The notes: a model not told the origin generated them from the letters alone. Positions 10,680 to 22,862 are shown, counted from the first letter of the stretch. The stretch is DNA of 64,000 bases from Ailurus styani (GCA_002007465.1 LNAC01000066.1:224381-288380); one strand, 5' to 3'. Numbers and translations: made by a program.

Positions 10680-13600
10680 TTAATACTGAAGAGACAAGTC
10701 CCTCATGGAAGTGCAAAGTAAGTATCAAAATGCCCAGGACCCCAACAACCGTGGGTCCAGTCTGCAAGGGCAAAGAAAGCAGAGGGGCTGGAAGGGCCTT
10801 TCCGGAACGGCGGGGCACAACCGGGACAAGAGGAGCATCACCGCCACACGAGGGTAAGCAAATCCCAGGGCCCGGTCATGTCAAGGTCAGGTTTGTGCTC
10901 GTATTCGTGCTCATGAGCATAGAGGTAACGTCAGTGTTCATTATCAGAGATACGTGTGATACTAAGTGCTGAAATAATTTTCTTTTGATCCAGAGGACTG
11001 TTAAACACCCTCTAATAATACGGCATTCGAAATTTAGGAGCCCAGTAACACGCACAATGTTGTATTTTGCTGTCATTTGTACATCTCTTCTAATCTAACT
11101 TTTTTCTTTCTTCTTTTCTTTACAAAAGGAAGTTTATTCATATTTCCTCTTGGTTAATAGTCTGCTAAAAAATACATAAAAATTTTAGGCTGGCGTATGA
11201 CGCCTAGGACACTGAGGACGTGTGGTGAGCAACAGAACTACAGCTCTGTGCTTTCGGAGCCCTCCCTGCCGCACTTGTGGGTAAATACTCTTACTTCTTT
11301 GTACAAAGGATTACGAAATCAAATCCTATTCCAAAATAGCCTGCACGTATTTTCTTCTGGATAACCATTACGTTATTTTGTATACATCAATCTTTTGTCT
11401 TAGATGTTCCAACCATTCTGAGTGTCTTCTTAACCAGGTTTTTTAAACGTTTAAAAAAAGTTCCTACTGGAGTTTGTAGTATTTATCACTATCTGGTCTA
11501 ACCACATAAACCTCAGGTTACCACTTCTGTATTTAATCAGAATGAATTAGAATTATTTTTTATGGTTACGTGAATCTTTCCTATTTATCCACACAGATTT
11601 CTGAGCATCATAAAATTACACGAAAATTCTTGATGGTATTAGAGATTTCCTCTAGGCCAGTCACTGTGAAGACTCTTAGACTCACACCCAAATGCTATCT
11701 TGGTTGCATTTCTTCTAGAATATACTTCCCTCACCTACCTAAATCAACTGTATTTCAAGCATCATTAATTGGATTAGGTTTAGGAAGAGCTCCAAATGCA
11801 TTCATTGTCATGGTGAATAAAAAGGTAATTGTTATTTTTCTTCTAGTACCTTGACCTTTCCTTTCACTTAGAGAACTACTATTTTCCAGTAATTTCCTTA
11901 TGAAGGTATTTCCTATCTTCTGTATCTTCCCATAGTGGTATATTTCACGTTAATGCTTATATTTCAGTTTTCATCTTACTGACATTACAGTTAGTTAGTA
12001 ATGCCATTAATGTTCTTCTCTTGTGTAAGGTTGCCTTCCTTCCTGTGCTTTCTTGTGTTAAAGGTTATAGTGTATGAATTAGTGTACATATTTACCTTAG
12101 AACATTTATAGTGCATTACTTAATCTTTGCAATTTTTTTTGTATTATGGAAAATATTCTGCTTAAAAGTCATGAGAATGGACCACTCAAATATATTTTCT
12201 TCCTACCAATATCCTATGTCTCACAGTCATTTACACAAAGATAAAAATGAATTTGGAAAATTAATATTGGCCGGACAGAGATCATCCCAACTAAAGACGT
12301 CTCAGCCCTTTAAGATTCTAGTTCCCCCAAAGATTAAGAAAAATAGCCAACCGCATTTTGATTATTAAAAAACTCAAGATACTTTAAATGTGAACTCAGG
12401 GTTTCTTAGGACGTCTATCTTCCGTACCATCTAATATTCTTTCTAGAATATGTATTGGCTATACTGCAGGTAATAAGGAATTTCTACAACATAAATGATT
12501 GACAGGGAGCCAGCATGGCTTTTGGACTAAGAAAAATATTGATTCATGATACTTCAGTTTTGCAAATAAAAAGTTAGATACTATATAACTCACGACTCCT
12601 AACGTTCCTTCCATTTGAAGTCTGTGGGTTAATAACCATAAAAGACTAAAATTAAGCACTATAGGATTCTAATGAATATGCACAGAAATCTGTAATTTAA
12701 ATGTGTTACCCAGAGGTTTATTCAGAAAAAACCAAGAAACATTTGGGCTTTGCTTGAAAATAAAACAAAGGCCTGAATTTTTTAAAACCAGACCATCCAG
12801 TGCTACAGTACTGCTTAATTCCACAGGGACAGAGCAGATTTGCATTTCCTTAACTTGTTGAAAGAAAAACAAAATCCATAAACTTTTCTCTCTACCTTTG
12901 AGCAATTTAACAAAATGAAACTGAAAGAGATCAAGAGTAGAAATCAAAGTGCCAGAGATGGTTAAGAAAAAGCCAGCTACTCTGGTGGGAGTTACTTATA
13001 CACATCTGAAGAATTTTTTCTCAACACCAAATGAAGTTAACAGGAATTCACTCATTATGCATGGTCTAGTATAATATTAAAGGCCCATAGGTTATTTCTC
13101 AACTTTTACAGACACAGAAGTTAGATGTCATGCTTCTACATTTAACAGAGAACAATTTAAGGATTAAAACAAAAACAAAAACAAAAACAACAAAAAGGAA
13201 AAAAGAGACATGCCCACTTCACTTATGCCCATAACCTCTGGAACTTTTATGTTTAATATGAAAAATAGAAAAAGCATTTCTAACGTGATGTCAATTCTTT
13301 TGAACTTCCAATAATTTGAATGTACATTTAATAGCAAATAGTTTAATAATCACATCATGCAGCTGACTTAATTCTCAAAATGTCTTTGTAGTTTTATTGT
13401 TCTGTAAAAGCAAACTGTTTCATCGAAAATTGTACTAGGTTGGGTTTTTACAAGAAAAGTTTATTATATTGCTCATTAAAGCTTACTGATTAATTACCAA
13501 GTTTAGTCAATGAGGTTCCTTTGAACTGCCTGTGAGATGAATATTTTATTACTTATTTTCATAATAATGAGTAGATTTGACAGATTTTTACCTTACTAAA

Positions 13601-14683
13601 CCTCAATGGCTTATTTCACAAATGTTATTTTTTTGTTAAACCAAAGTATTAGTCATTCTTTTCCTCTCCTCCTCATTCTCCTTTCCCTTTACTTCTGTAT
13701 GACTTTTTAAAAGACTTAAAATATGAAGAAATCTAACATTACACATTGTTACACAATAAAATGTGCCTGCAATCCTTAAATAAAGGATTATGTATACAGA
13801 AATACATGAAAACTTGCTGTTCTTAGAAAAGAACGGAATGGAACAGATAAATAAATTTCCACATCTGAGGAAGAGTTTTCTTTTTTAAGGAGGTTGGGTA
13901 AGTTCATGCAGAAAAACCCTACCAAAGTGGCTTGTCATTAAAAATAAATGAAGCAAGGATTACTGGGTTTAAGTTGCTTTCTTATGAGTTAAAGTTTTTC
14001 AAGGTTTTGGCCAAGCACATGAAGGTAAGTGGTGCCTTTTGGTTTTGCCAAAGAACACCAGAACCTACAAACTTGAATGGCTCTAGAAGGATGAATCTCG
14101 AACTGGGTCAATTCTCCATAACAGGCAACCAGAGAATATTTGCCAGTCCAAGTCTGCTTGATGTGAACTATTAGGTAACAGCAGGCCAGATGCATATTCC
14201 TGATGAGGCACAAGTTATGTATTTGGTGGTTTCTCCCTGGCTTCTCTCGCTCCCTTTCTTAGCTCCCCTGCACCCAGCAACTGCGCCTCTTAGTGCCTAA
14301 CTGTGGCTGGTGTTGAAGAGAATTGTACAGATATTCTCCATAGGGAGCTTGAACTCTGAGAGTGGTGTCACAGATCAACAGGGTCAAGATTTCCAGACAA
14401 TACATTAGAAATGTGCCAATGTAAAGAGAAATACTACTTGTGTCATATACTGGACCAGGATAGTCTTAGAAGTAGAAAGTAACTGATGGGAAGAGAGAAG
14501 GTTTTGTGAAGGTATATAAAAATATGTGCAGGGGGGCTGGGACATAGTAAGTGACCAAAGAAGGTAGAATATTCTTGGTTGCCCAGAGATCAGCTTAGAC
14601 ATAAGGGTGATATACCCAGAAGTGGAAGTTGTGGTAATTTCACACAAAGAATCACTTACGTAGCATTTCAGAAGTGTGAACTA
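10680..14683. other. AT-rich, repeat-poor block
   Basis: About 4 kb in which I identify only an (AAAAC)n tract at 13164-13197. Frames of 60-94 codons, for example 11570-11854 plus, show no family features. No exon is supported. Divergent relics may be present that cannot be named by eye. Confidence 0.4.
13164..13197 (+). repeat. (AAAAC)n simple repeat
   Basis: AAAACAAAAACAAAAACAAA pattern over 34 bp, with no retroelement body attached. Confidence 0.85.
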
Positions 14684-14879
14684 GGGGCGCCTGGCTGACT
14701 CAGTCAGACCGAGTCAGAAGACTCAGACTCTTGGTTTCGTCTCTTGGTTTGGTCATGGGTCTCAGGGTTGTGGTGCAGAGCCCTGTGTTGGGCCCCTCAC
14801 TCCGCCCCACCTTCCTACCTCTCCCCCCGCTCGAGGTCTTTCTCACTCTCTAAAATAAATATTTAAAAAAAAAAAAAAA
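14684..14879 (+). repeat. CAN-SINE, older subtype, sense
   Basis: Head 'gggcgcctggctgactcagt', body 'cagactcttggtttcgtctc', 'tcatgggtctcagggttgtg', CT-rich region, then 'ctctctaaaataaatattta' and an A15 tail. The 'gtctcagggttgtgg' body is an older subtype than the mustelid copies. An internal duplication around 'gactcagtcagaccgagtca' disturbs the A-box region. Confidence 0.88.
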
Positions 14880-15820
14880 GAAGGAAAAGAAATACATAAA
14901 AATAATCATTGAGGTTATATCAAGATGAGAGGGTAATGAATTTTTTCCCCCTCCTTTAGCTTTCAAATTTTTCCATAATACAATCGTAGTTGTCATTCCC
15001 TGAAATTTCTGTGGAAGTGTGCTGCCTTGTGCCCTGCAGTTGGCTGGGGCCACATGCCAAGTACTGAAGAAATTGTGAATGGAAGTGGAAAGTGGAGGGT
15101 TTGATCGCCAGGGCAAAACCCCAGCCCATCCTAGCTCTCTTTCCCCTCTGCCACTGCAAATGGCAATGTTCAAGATGGTGGTCATCCTCCAGGCCTGAGT
15201 CTGTGATTACACACCAACAAAGGGCCTCTCCTGTTGGCCTGTAATGGGAAGGTAGCATGAAGGAGAAAGAAGCTTTTGTTGTTTTAAGACTAGAGTTTTG
15301 GAGGGTTTGTGATTGCAGTATATTACTGCCTATTTTTTAAGAAAAACCTTTCAAGTGAAAGAAGGCAGAATTACTAATTCTCTAAACAAAGATTTCTTGA
15401 GAGCCAACTGTGTGTGGCCACAACTGAAGAGACACTGCTGGCCTGGAAGTAACATTCTAATGGTCTGACCAAATTTATGCAAGTAAATCAATTTTAAAAA
15501 GGAACATATATAAAATATAATTCCAGATCATGGAAAGCGCCCCAAAGAAAATTAAAGCACAGGAAGAAAGCAGAGCATTTTTGGAGGCAGGAGTGGCGGG
15601 GACAGCTATTTTTGATAGGGTATCAAGGAAGCCTTCTCTGAGTAGGAGTGAGCGAGAGATTCACAGTAAGATTTGGTTAAGAGTGTTTCTTTCAGGTCAG
15701 TTTTTCTTCTTTATTACAATGAAATTTTATCTATCAAAACATTCCAACCAAAATATGTTAGAGTCAATGCAACTAGAAGTTAGCAGATAATGTAGAAAGC
15801 ATAAGAAAAGGAAGTCAAGG

Positions 15821-16024
15821 GGTGCCTGGGTGGCTCAGTGGGCTAAAGCCTCTGCCTTCGGCTCAGGTCATGATCTCAGGGTCCTGGGATCAAGCCCCGC
15901 ATCAGGCTCTCTGCTCAGCAGGGAGCCTGCTTCCTCCTCTCCTCCTTTCTCTGCCTGCCTCTCTGTCTACTTGTGATCTCTCTCTCTGTGTCGAATAAAT
16001 AAATAAAATCTTAAAAAAAAAAAA
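15821..16024 (+). repeat. CAN-SINE, mustelid-type, sense, perfect TSD
   Basis: Head 'gtgcctgggtggctcagtgg' with 'gctaaagcctctgccttcgg', body 'tcatgatctcagggtcctgg', CT-rich region, 'ctacttgtgatctctctctc' and tail 'aataaataaataaaatctta'. It is flanked by identical 18-bp repeats, aagaaaaggaagtcaagg, at 15803-15820 and 16025-16042. A perfect duplication of this length marks a fairly recent L1-driven insertion, here into an old antisense L2. Confidence 0.96.
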
Positions 16025-16858
16025 AAGAAAAGGAAGTCAAGGAGGTAAGCAAGGGCTACATCACTGAAGGCTGAATCAAGGGAGTTATTTATTCTGCGTG
16101 TGATGAGGAACCACTGGAAGGTTCTCAGAAGGGGAGCGGCAAGATCTAATTTCATATTGCAAGATCATGGGCTTCTGAGTTTAGAATATAGGCCAGCAGG
16201 AGCGGGGACAGAGACTGGGCAGGAAGTAGTCACAAGGGTCTAGGTGGGAATGGTGACAATACTGTACACAGGTTTAAGATACATCTTGAGATAAAGCCAA
16301 GTGGTCTTGCTCCTGTGGAGGTATAAGGAAAACTCGTGTCCAGGAAGTGGGTAAATAGGGGCAGGGCATGGAAAGCATGCTACTTTTACAGAAACAGAAA
16401 ACACTGGAAGAGGAGTTAGGCTGGAGAAGGGGTGGAGGTGGAGAGGGAAGGCCAGAAATCTTAAATGTAAGATGCCATCAGACGTATGCTGGGAAGCTGA
16501 AGAAAGACGAGAATAGTGTGGAGGGTGTGGCTACAGATATAAATGTATGAGTCTTTAGTGCATTTAAAATCACAGGAAAGGGATCACCCCAGGATATGCA
16601 TGCGGATGGAGAAGAGGTCCAAGAAATGAGGCCCTCATCCCAACATTCAGAGGTAGAGAAAGTGCTTCAGGAAAGGATGGATCTGCTGTGAAATGTTCAG
16701 GAGTCCACTCAGGATGTCTGCCTGCCGTGGCTTGAAGAGAAAATGAAGGCAACAAATAAACAGTAAGTACTCTCTCCAGAAGTTTTACTGGAGGGGCGTG
16801 CTTATAGAGTGAAGAAAGGAGCTGGCTGGAGTAGGGGCAGAGGGCTGGAAAAGAAAGA

Positions 16859-16885
16859 CTTAAAAAAAAAAATTCTTTTTTTAAG
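16859..16885. repeat. Short A/T inverted repeat
   Basis: 'cttaaaaaaa' and 'tttttttaag' are perfectly complementary 10-nt arms around a 7-nt centre. It lies in the antisense L2 and probably arose from low-complexity sequence. Confidence 0.6.
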
Positions 16886-17805
16886 AGGCCACATAATAGT
16901 ATTTTGTATCCTCACTGGAACAATCCACTAGAGAGAAGCAAAAACTGATGGGGCAGGTGAAGGGAGCTATTAGGTTTGGTCATGGGAAGATGAAGACTCT
17001 TTTCTGATGGTGTCCATGTTCTCAGGGAGATAGGCAGCAAGGTCATCCACTGAGAAGAGGGAGGGTATGTGGGAGGTTTGTGTCAGGAGAGAAAGTATAA
17101 CCTGGTTCTCCTCTGAGCACCGAACAGGGAAATGTAGTAGGACTGCTGGAAAATTATGGGCTACTAGGGCCTTATGGTTGCCAGTCAGGAATGTTGTCCA
17201 TTTTTCCTCCTGTCATGCTCAGCTATTCAGATGCAGGTGTGGAGGGAGTTGAAAAATGGGATGTGGTTGTCAAAGTTATAGGGACTGAAAATGAGGTGTT
17301 ACAGGTAGGGCAGCTAGTCTTAGTAACAGGGGCCAGTACACAGTGGCCTCAGAGAGAATGGCTGAGGTGGACGGCAGGAAAGAGGTCATGGAACTGAAGA
17401 GGCCAGAGAGCTAGATGAATTTTCTACGTGGAGGCTGCAAGTCCCCGGAATGACAGACTGAGTCATGGGAAGAAGAGGGAAACCCGGTGCTCACAAGTAT
17501 CAGTGAATGATGGGCGGACTGAAGAGGAGGTTGCAGAGAACGTACGTGGCCAGGAAGGCAGCAGGTAGAATGGTATGAGGCTTATGGCATTTTGGGCTTA
17601 TGACACAAAGGAACTGGGATTTTTAATCGGAAGAGTGATGGTCTGCACATGGCAGCAGGGCAAAAGGGACACAGTTACCCTGGCTCCTTGTCCTGGGTAC
17701 GTGGGTTACTGGAGAGAGGAGCCATGAAGAGAAAAGTGCAGCAAGTGAAGGACAATGAACTTAGGTCTCTGCAACAACCTTATGGAGCCTCTGATCTACA
17801 TGGGG

Positions 17806-17868
17806 ACTACCACCGTGCCTGGCACAGAGCCAAACGTACAACAGGGCTCCAACAAATACTTGGGTTTT
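17806..17868 (+). repeat. L2/MIR 3'-end fragment
   Basis: 'caccgtgcctggcacagagc' and 'ctccaacaaatacttgggtt' match the shared L2/MIR 3' end (cagtgcctggcacatagtaggcgctcaataaatatttg). Confidence 0.6.
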
Positions 17869-18054
17869 AACTAAAAGGAGCTTGAAAACATTATCAATTC
17901 CACAGACAGACAGCCTAGATATGAGGCTTTAGGGAAAGTCCAGAAGGGAGTGGTCAAATAGTTTGAGCAAGAGACTTGGGATATAGGAGGAAAGGGCTGA
18001 AGCAGAGGAATGACCTAATCCCCTGGTGGCTGGCTCCCCACTGTACCCTCAGCC

Positions 18055-18245
18055 ATTAGCTATGCCAGCACCAGAGCCTTCCCTTGATTTTTGTGTGCAA
18101 TACTTGTATCCCCTTCTGGACTTTCAAATTCTCTCATCCACCCACTAGAAATTCATCAGCTCGGCTACCATTTCTTTGGTTCATCACTGCATACCTGAGG
18201 CCTAGCAAAGCATCTGGCAGGGAGAAGGTACTCAAACAATAGGGG
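18055..18245 (+). repeat. L2 3' fragment, sense
   Basis: 'catcactgcatacctgaggc', 'ctagcaaagcatctggcagg' and 'gagaaggtactcaaacaata' follow the L2 3' end (ttcactgctgtatccccagcgcctagcacagtgcctggcacatagtaggcgctcaataaa) with many changes. Confidence 0.55.
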
Positions 18246-18383
18246 ATGAAATGAAGATGAGAAAAGCATGGTTAGAAGGAGACCAATGATGCTACGTTCC
18301 CCAGAGGAAGGCTGGGTTTGTTCAGTGCTTGTGGATCCCTTCTTTGGGATGGACCTGATACTCAGGAAAGAAGCGGTGAGGAC

Positions 18384-18431
18384 GGATTGTTGAGTGTTGG
18401 GATTGTTGAGTGTTGGGATTGTTGAGTGTTG
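18384..18431 (+). repeat. 16-bp tandem repeat, three perfect units
   Basis: Unit 'ggattgttgagtgttg' repeated exactly three times. It gives an apparent repeated peptide in a 144-codon minus-strand frame (18165-18599), which I regard as non-coding. Confidence 0.95.
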
Positions 18432-19253
18432 ACCGCTGGCCCCCAGGGAGGGAGACTGCAGGCCTGTGGCCCCAGGGCTAAGCAGCACTTGACGGTGGGT
18501 GAGGCCAGGGAGATGTGGCGCAGCTCTCTCTTCGCAGTCAACTTTGAGTTCCTTCCTCAAGCACAGACTATTTGGGACCTCCTCTCTAAGCAACTCCATG
18601 TTGTCTCTGGTGTCGCCCCCATGTTCTCCACTTCCTTATTCCAACAGACCACTACTGTTTCCGCTCTAATTCTTGTTGCAGTGCTGCTATTACTTTGCAG
18701 CTGTGAACACGGACAAATTCACTGTTTACTGAGTATGCACACGTAAGTCAGACTACACTGACATCAGTCAGTTTATCTTTTAGATGATAAACTCTTAGAA
18801 CTGGGGATTTGCAGTCTCCTTAGTGTAATCTTTGGTTAGCTAACTCAGTTTGTTTAGGTCAAGGTTAAGGATTTAACCTCCAAATGGATTATTTAATTTT
18901 GCTTTGCTTCTCTGCCTCAGACTACCTCCGATTCACGCATTACCAGCACACTGAGAAGTGTTAAACAGAGACAAAATAATACAGGGGGAAAAATTAACAT
19001 TTGAATAAAACTCTCCCACTCTACTATGGCAAACACCGTAAGTTAAAAAGAACAGCACTGAAATTCCAAAGCACCTGAAAAATGAGTTGAGAAAACAAAA
19101 AGGTTTACATAATCTAAAATTCCCGACTGCAGAAATATGTAAATATATATTTAAACTTGAAATATATGGCCATTCCGATTAAATGTAAAGTCAAATAAAT
19201 TTACGTTAAAGTAAAATGTAGTCTCCTCATTCCACTAACCATAAACACAGAAA
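18432..19253. other. Unassigned sequence
   Basis: No recognised repeat or gene. GC-richer up to about 18700, then AT-rich. Frames of 106 and 144 codons overlap on opposite strands here but show no family features. Confidence 0.4.
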
Positions 19254-19370
19254 AACTTTAGATCTGGGAAGGCCCTTGCAGGCCAGCCCCCTCATTTTGT
19301 AGGTGAAGTAATGAAAGCCCTGAGAGGGTTACTGATGTACTCGGCGTCAGACAGCCACGTGAGGAGGCAC
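19254..19370 (-). repeat. MIR-type ancient SINE fragment
   Basis: 'gatctgggaaggcccttgca', 'cccctcattttgtaggtgaa' and 'agccctgagagggttactga' match the antisense MIR-type consensus (aaggaccttagagatcat...cctcattttacagatgagg...gcccagagagg). Confidence 0.6.
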
Positions 19371-19388
19371 CACGGAAGCAGGCACACC

Positions 19389-19577
19389 AGAGGCTTTGGG
19401 CACACACAAGTCTGCATTTGACCCTGACCTTGCACTCCTTAACTGTATGACACTGGGAAACTTCATTCTTTCAAACCTTGGTTTTCTCATGTGTAAATTA
19501 GAATAGCAGCTATGGTAGACTGAAGAACATTGTGAAGATTAAATAGGAAAATAAATGATATGGGTCCTGCACAGAAC
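19389..19577 (+). repeat. MIR, sense, near full length
   Basis: Follows MIR from the head 'ggctttgggcacacacaagt' through 'tctgcatttgaccctgacct', 'actgtatgacactgggaaac', 'aaccttggttttctcatgtg' and 'attgtgaagattaaatagga' to 'gtcctgcacagaac'. About 190 bp, nearly the usual 260-bp length. Confidence 0.82.
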
Positions 19578-19719
19578 TTTTAGGCTGAGATGGTGGAATA
19601 CAGTTAGCTCACAGAATCTTTCTCCTAGAACATGATGAAATAAATTTAAAATCACTATTTAGAAATAAGTAAAAAAATAATGTTAACAGAAACCAACCAA
19701 GTTAAGAACACCATACCAT

Positions 19720-19738
19720 AATCTATCTGTTTATCTAT

Positions 19739-19781
<43 letters not shown>

Positions 19782-19924
19782 CACCTGTGCATGAATGGGG
19801 GGGGGGGGAGAGAAGCAAAATCCCTGTTGAGCAGGGAGCCCAAAGTGTGGCTCGATCCCAGGACCCTGAAATCATGACCTGAACCAAAGACAGATGCTTA
19901 ACAAACTGAGCCACCCAGGCACCC
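19720..19924 (-). repeat. CAN-SINE, antisense, with expanded (GA)n and G12
   Basis: Tail complement 'atctatctgtttatctatct', then an uninterrupted GA run (19744-19771), a G12 run (about 19798-19809), 'gttgagcagggagcccaaag', 'gctcgatcccaggaccctga' and head complement 'actgagccacccaggcaccc'. The GA expansion grew from the SINE's own CT tract. Possible degenerate duplication 'gaacaccata' / 'gaataccctca'. Confidence 0.9.
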
Positions 19925-20563
19925 GAATACCCTCATCTTTTAAAGGGGTATCCAGGAGTAGCAAGACCCCAAGAAGAGAAAAGATTGGTCGAAGATGGGA
20001 AAGTTAGGGGGACAACATCCTTAAAACTATCATTAGCAGTGCCCAGTTTTGGAAAACTGGATCTGAGGTAGTATTTAGGCAACTGGGGAAAAGATGGAAA
20101 GACTCATTCGCAGTGTAAGTCCCTGAGCCCCTCCCTGCTATCACAGGATCCTCAGACACAGAAAAGTAAATCAGGGCTCACTATTTTGGTTTTCTCTGCC
20201 TGGGAGAAAAGGAGGAAAAGAGGAATATGAGTCATAATCAAGGAAAGCTAATTAACTACAGCCCAACTTCATTACAACACTACATGTAGAAGTCTAACAA
20301 ATTCAGTCATGGATGTGGGATCTCATTATTGTGAGGTTAATGAAATAAGGACAAAGGTCGGGATGAAGGAAAGAGGACACCCAGTTTTAAACCTGACTTT
20401 GGGTTAACACAGGTGCACTAGTGGTATCAGAGTTCGCTATATCTTAAGCGGTAAACAAGGGTTTAGCCAAAGAAAAGAAGAAAAAAATATGAACATGTGT
20501 GCGTGAGTGTACAAATTGATACTGGGGAGAGAATGGGAACAAGGTGTGAAGAAGCCCAGGTGA

Positions 20564-20752
20564 TGGGGCGCCTGGGTGGCTCAGTGGGTTAAAGCCTCTG
20601 CCTTCGGCTCAGGTCATGATCTCAGGGTCCTGGGATGGAGCTCCACATCGGGCTCCCTGCGCAGCGGGGAGCCTGCTTCCTCCTCTCTCTCTGCCTACTT
20701 GTGATCTCTCTCTCTCTGTGTCGAATAAATAAATAAAATCTTAAAAAAAAAA
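20564..20752 (+). repeat. CAN-SINE, mustelid-type, sense, perfect TSD
   Basis: Head 'tggggcgcctgggtggctca' with 'gtgggttaaagcctctgcct', tail 'gtcgaataaataaataaaat' and A12. Identical 15-bp repeats aagaagcccaggtga flank it at 20549-20563 and 20753-20767, so it is a fairly young insertion. Confidence 0.96.
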
Positions 20753-21800
20753 AAGAAGCCCAGGTGAAACTCCCCTTTTTCTGTGGATTAAGGAGACCAC
20801 TGCTAAAGCACACAGGTTTCCCATTTTCTCCGTTAGTTGAGAAAGGACAGAAACACCTTCTGGAAATAAGCAGAGTTTTGCAAGGGAAGAAAACACCAGG
20901 GGCTGATCTTCCTGGTAATAAAAAACTAAAAAATAACAGCAACAACAAAATACTTGCCATCACCTCCTTAAGTTGGAGGGATAATGAATTCAGAGAGAAG
21001 AAACCCCCCATATCCTTGCTCTCTCAAAGAGATAGATTAGCTAGATCAAAACTTGATGCAGAGCATTTCAACAATGACTGAGGGAGAGCAAAGTCCAGAT
21101 CCTGCACCCAGCCATACAAGCCCCAGCTCACTCCGTGCACTCCTGCCCGAGCATGTGGCCTCAGGTCCTTAAATCCCAAGGAATGAAGCTCTAGGGACAA
21201 GGCAAGAAGTTCTCATCAGAGAAGGCAAAAAGGAAAACAGGGTCAATCCACCAATGCTATAGAGCAAAGAGGTTCTTAACTGAGTCATTCAAATTAAATA
21301 AGGTCAAATAAAGAAAAGAGTATGACAATGAAGCAGGATGACCAGAGAGCAAAGGCATACTGAAAGATGGTGGGAGGGGTGGGAAGGAACCAGGAAGCCC
21401 TAAGAAACTATAAGCCCCACACTCCACCCCCATCTCTGTGAGTACATTACACTGCAGACTAAAGAAAATATGAATTAAATGAGACATCAGTAATATGTTA
21501 AAAGTGAGATAAAAAGCAAGACTGCAGAAGGAAATGAAGAATGAACACAATACCGTCACAAAATTAACAAACTGGAAAAGCAGCAGAAAAAAAGTACAAG
21601 TGAAAGAATTAGTGATGTACCACAAAAGCCTGGAAAACTGAGATAATGACAGAGAATGCACAAGATAATGATGGAGAGATTAAGACAGTTCAGGAATGAA
21701 GGACAGATCATGACAAACCAGTGACAGTGTCCTACATACAAGCAGAACTTAATAGGAGCTCCCTCAGCAAATATTAGTGAGCATTTCCCCCACCTAATTC

Positions 21801-22559
21801 CTATCACCATTTATGTAAAGACAATGTTTTATGGTTCTTTTGGCCTTACAGTAAAAAAAAACAACAACAACTGCAGGTTTTGTAAAATTTGCTCTAATGT
21901 CTATTTTGTAGGCTTATAAGATCTGGTATTTGCCTAGTAGTGGCTCTCCTGGAAGAAGACTGGAAATGCAGTCCTATACACTATTCCCAATCAGTGAATA
22001 TAAAAGAGAAATCTGGAAGCAATCCAGTAACATAAAACTATTAGTTTATGCTGTAGGAGACTTCATCTAATAGATTTCCAAAGCAGCTGTAGTGATACAG
22101 AGTAGTTCTTACTTCCAAGTGGACATATTTTTACTAAGAGAATACTTAAGATAGTTCATTTGTTTGTATATATTTTTATTTTTTAATTACCTAAGGGTCG
22201 CACACTTGCTAAAATACTTTCCTATAAGCACAGAGTAGGTAATATTCAGATGAAATGATGGACCACAATTATGCCCAATTCATTATTCTTTCACATTGAT
22301 CAGAACTCAATTCATTGAGAAGCATGGGCTAAAGGCTTGACTGAGCTGTGTTACCAGAATATAAATGCACAGAGCCTGGAACTCAGAGACTTTCACAACA
22401 ACAACAAAAATAACACAGACACACACAGTTATCTTTTACTGCCACTCTGAAGATGACTGGCTCTTTCAAATTTAGAACTGTCCCTGACTGCAAATAATAT
22501 TGAAATGAAAAAAATATTTTTTCATCTGCAAAAAACCTTGCTAAATGAAATAAAAGCTA
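21801..22559. other. Unassigned AT-rich sequence
   Basis: No gene or named repeat recognised. Short (CAA)n at 22401-22412 and a CA-rich patch near 22418. Confidence 0.4.
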
Positions 22560-22610
22560 TGGAATGCCTGCCACACAGAAGATGCTTGATAAACATCAGC
22601 TGGATGGATA
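22560..22610 (+). repeat. MIR/L2 3'-end fragment
   Basis: 'ggaatgcctgccacacagaa' and 'gatgcttgataaacatcagc' match the 'cagtgcctggcacatagtaggcgctcaataaatgttagc' end shared by MIR and L2. Confidence 0.5.
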
Positions 22611-22639
22611 ACCCTTAATGCAGGCAAAACAATAATCTA

Positions 22640-22852
22640 GGGCGCCTGGGTGGCTCAGTGGGTTAAAGCCTCTGCTTTCCGCTCATGTCATGATCTCAGC
22701 GTCCTGGGATCGAGGCCCGCATCGGGCTCTCTGCTCAGCAGGGAGCCTGCTTCCTCCTCTCCCTGTCTCTCTGCCTACTTGTAATCTCTCTCTCTGTGTC
22801 AAATAAATAAATAAAATCTTAAAAAACAAAAAAACCAAAAAAAAAAAAAACC
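22640..22852 (+). repeat. CAN-SINE, mustelid-type, sense
   Basis: Head 'gggcgcctgggtggctcagt' plus 'gggttaaagcctctgctttc', body 'tcatgatctcagcgtcctgg', 'ctacttgtaatctctctctc', tail 'aataaataaataaaatctta' and a long interrupted A tract. Flanking repeats caataatcta (22630-22639 and 22853-22862) form the target-site duplication. Confidence 0.95.
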
Positions 22853-22862
22853 CAATAATCTA

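Larger units (their letters stand above)
15381..17560 (-). repeat. LINE-2 (L2), antisense, split by a SINE
   Basis: The plus strand starts with the complement of an L2 3' end ('aaagatttcttgagagccaa') and continues with antisense L2 ORF sequence: 'gaggaaccactggaaggttc', 'gatataaatgtatgagtctt', 'agaagaggtccaagaaatga', 'actagagagaagcaaaaact', 'ggtcatccactgagaagagg' and 'atgctcagctattcagatgc', in the order expected for reverse-complemented L2. The SINE at 15821-16024 interrupts it. L2 is a CR1-class LINE long dead in placentals; no reading frame survives. The boundary near 17560 is approximate. Confidence 0.75.
19578..21800 (+). repeat. Possible very old L1/HAL1-type 5' region, with SINE insertions
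   Basis: The start 'ggctgagatggtggaataca' resembles the 'aagatggcagagtag' opening of L1/HAL1 5' ends. The later A-rich purine strand (21400-21750, for example 'aaactgagataatgacagag') has the composition of L1 ORF1. No frame is intact and I could not anchor it firmly, so the family and limits are tentative. SINEs at about 19720 and 20564 interrupt it. Confidence 0.3.

Noticed and set aside
11570..11854. Possible coding exon (94 codons open, followed by gtaatt)
   Set aside because: No recognisable protein family and no convincing acceptor site; the composition matches surrounding non-coding DNA.
18165..18599. 144-codon minus-strand open frame with a repeated peptide
   Set aside because: The repeated peptide is just the 16-bp tandem repeat translated; no recognisable domain, and it overlaps L2 remains.
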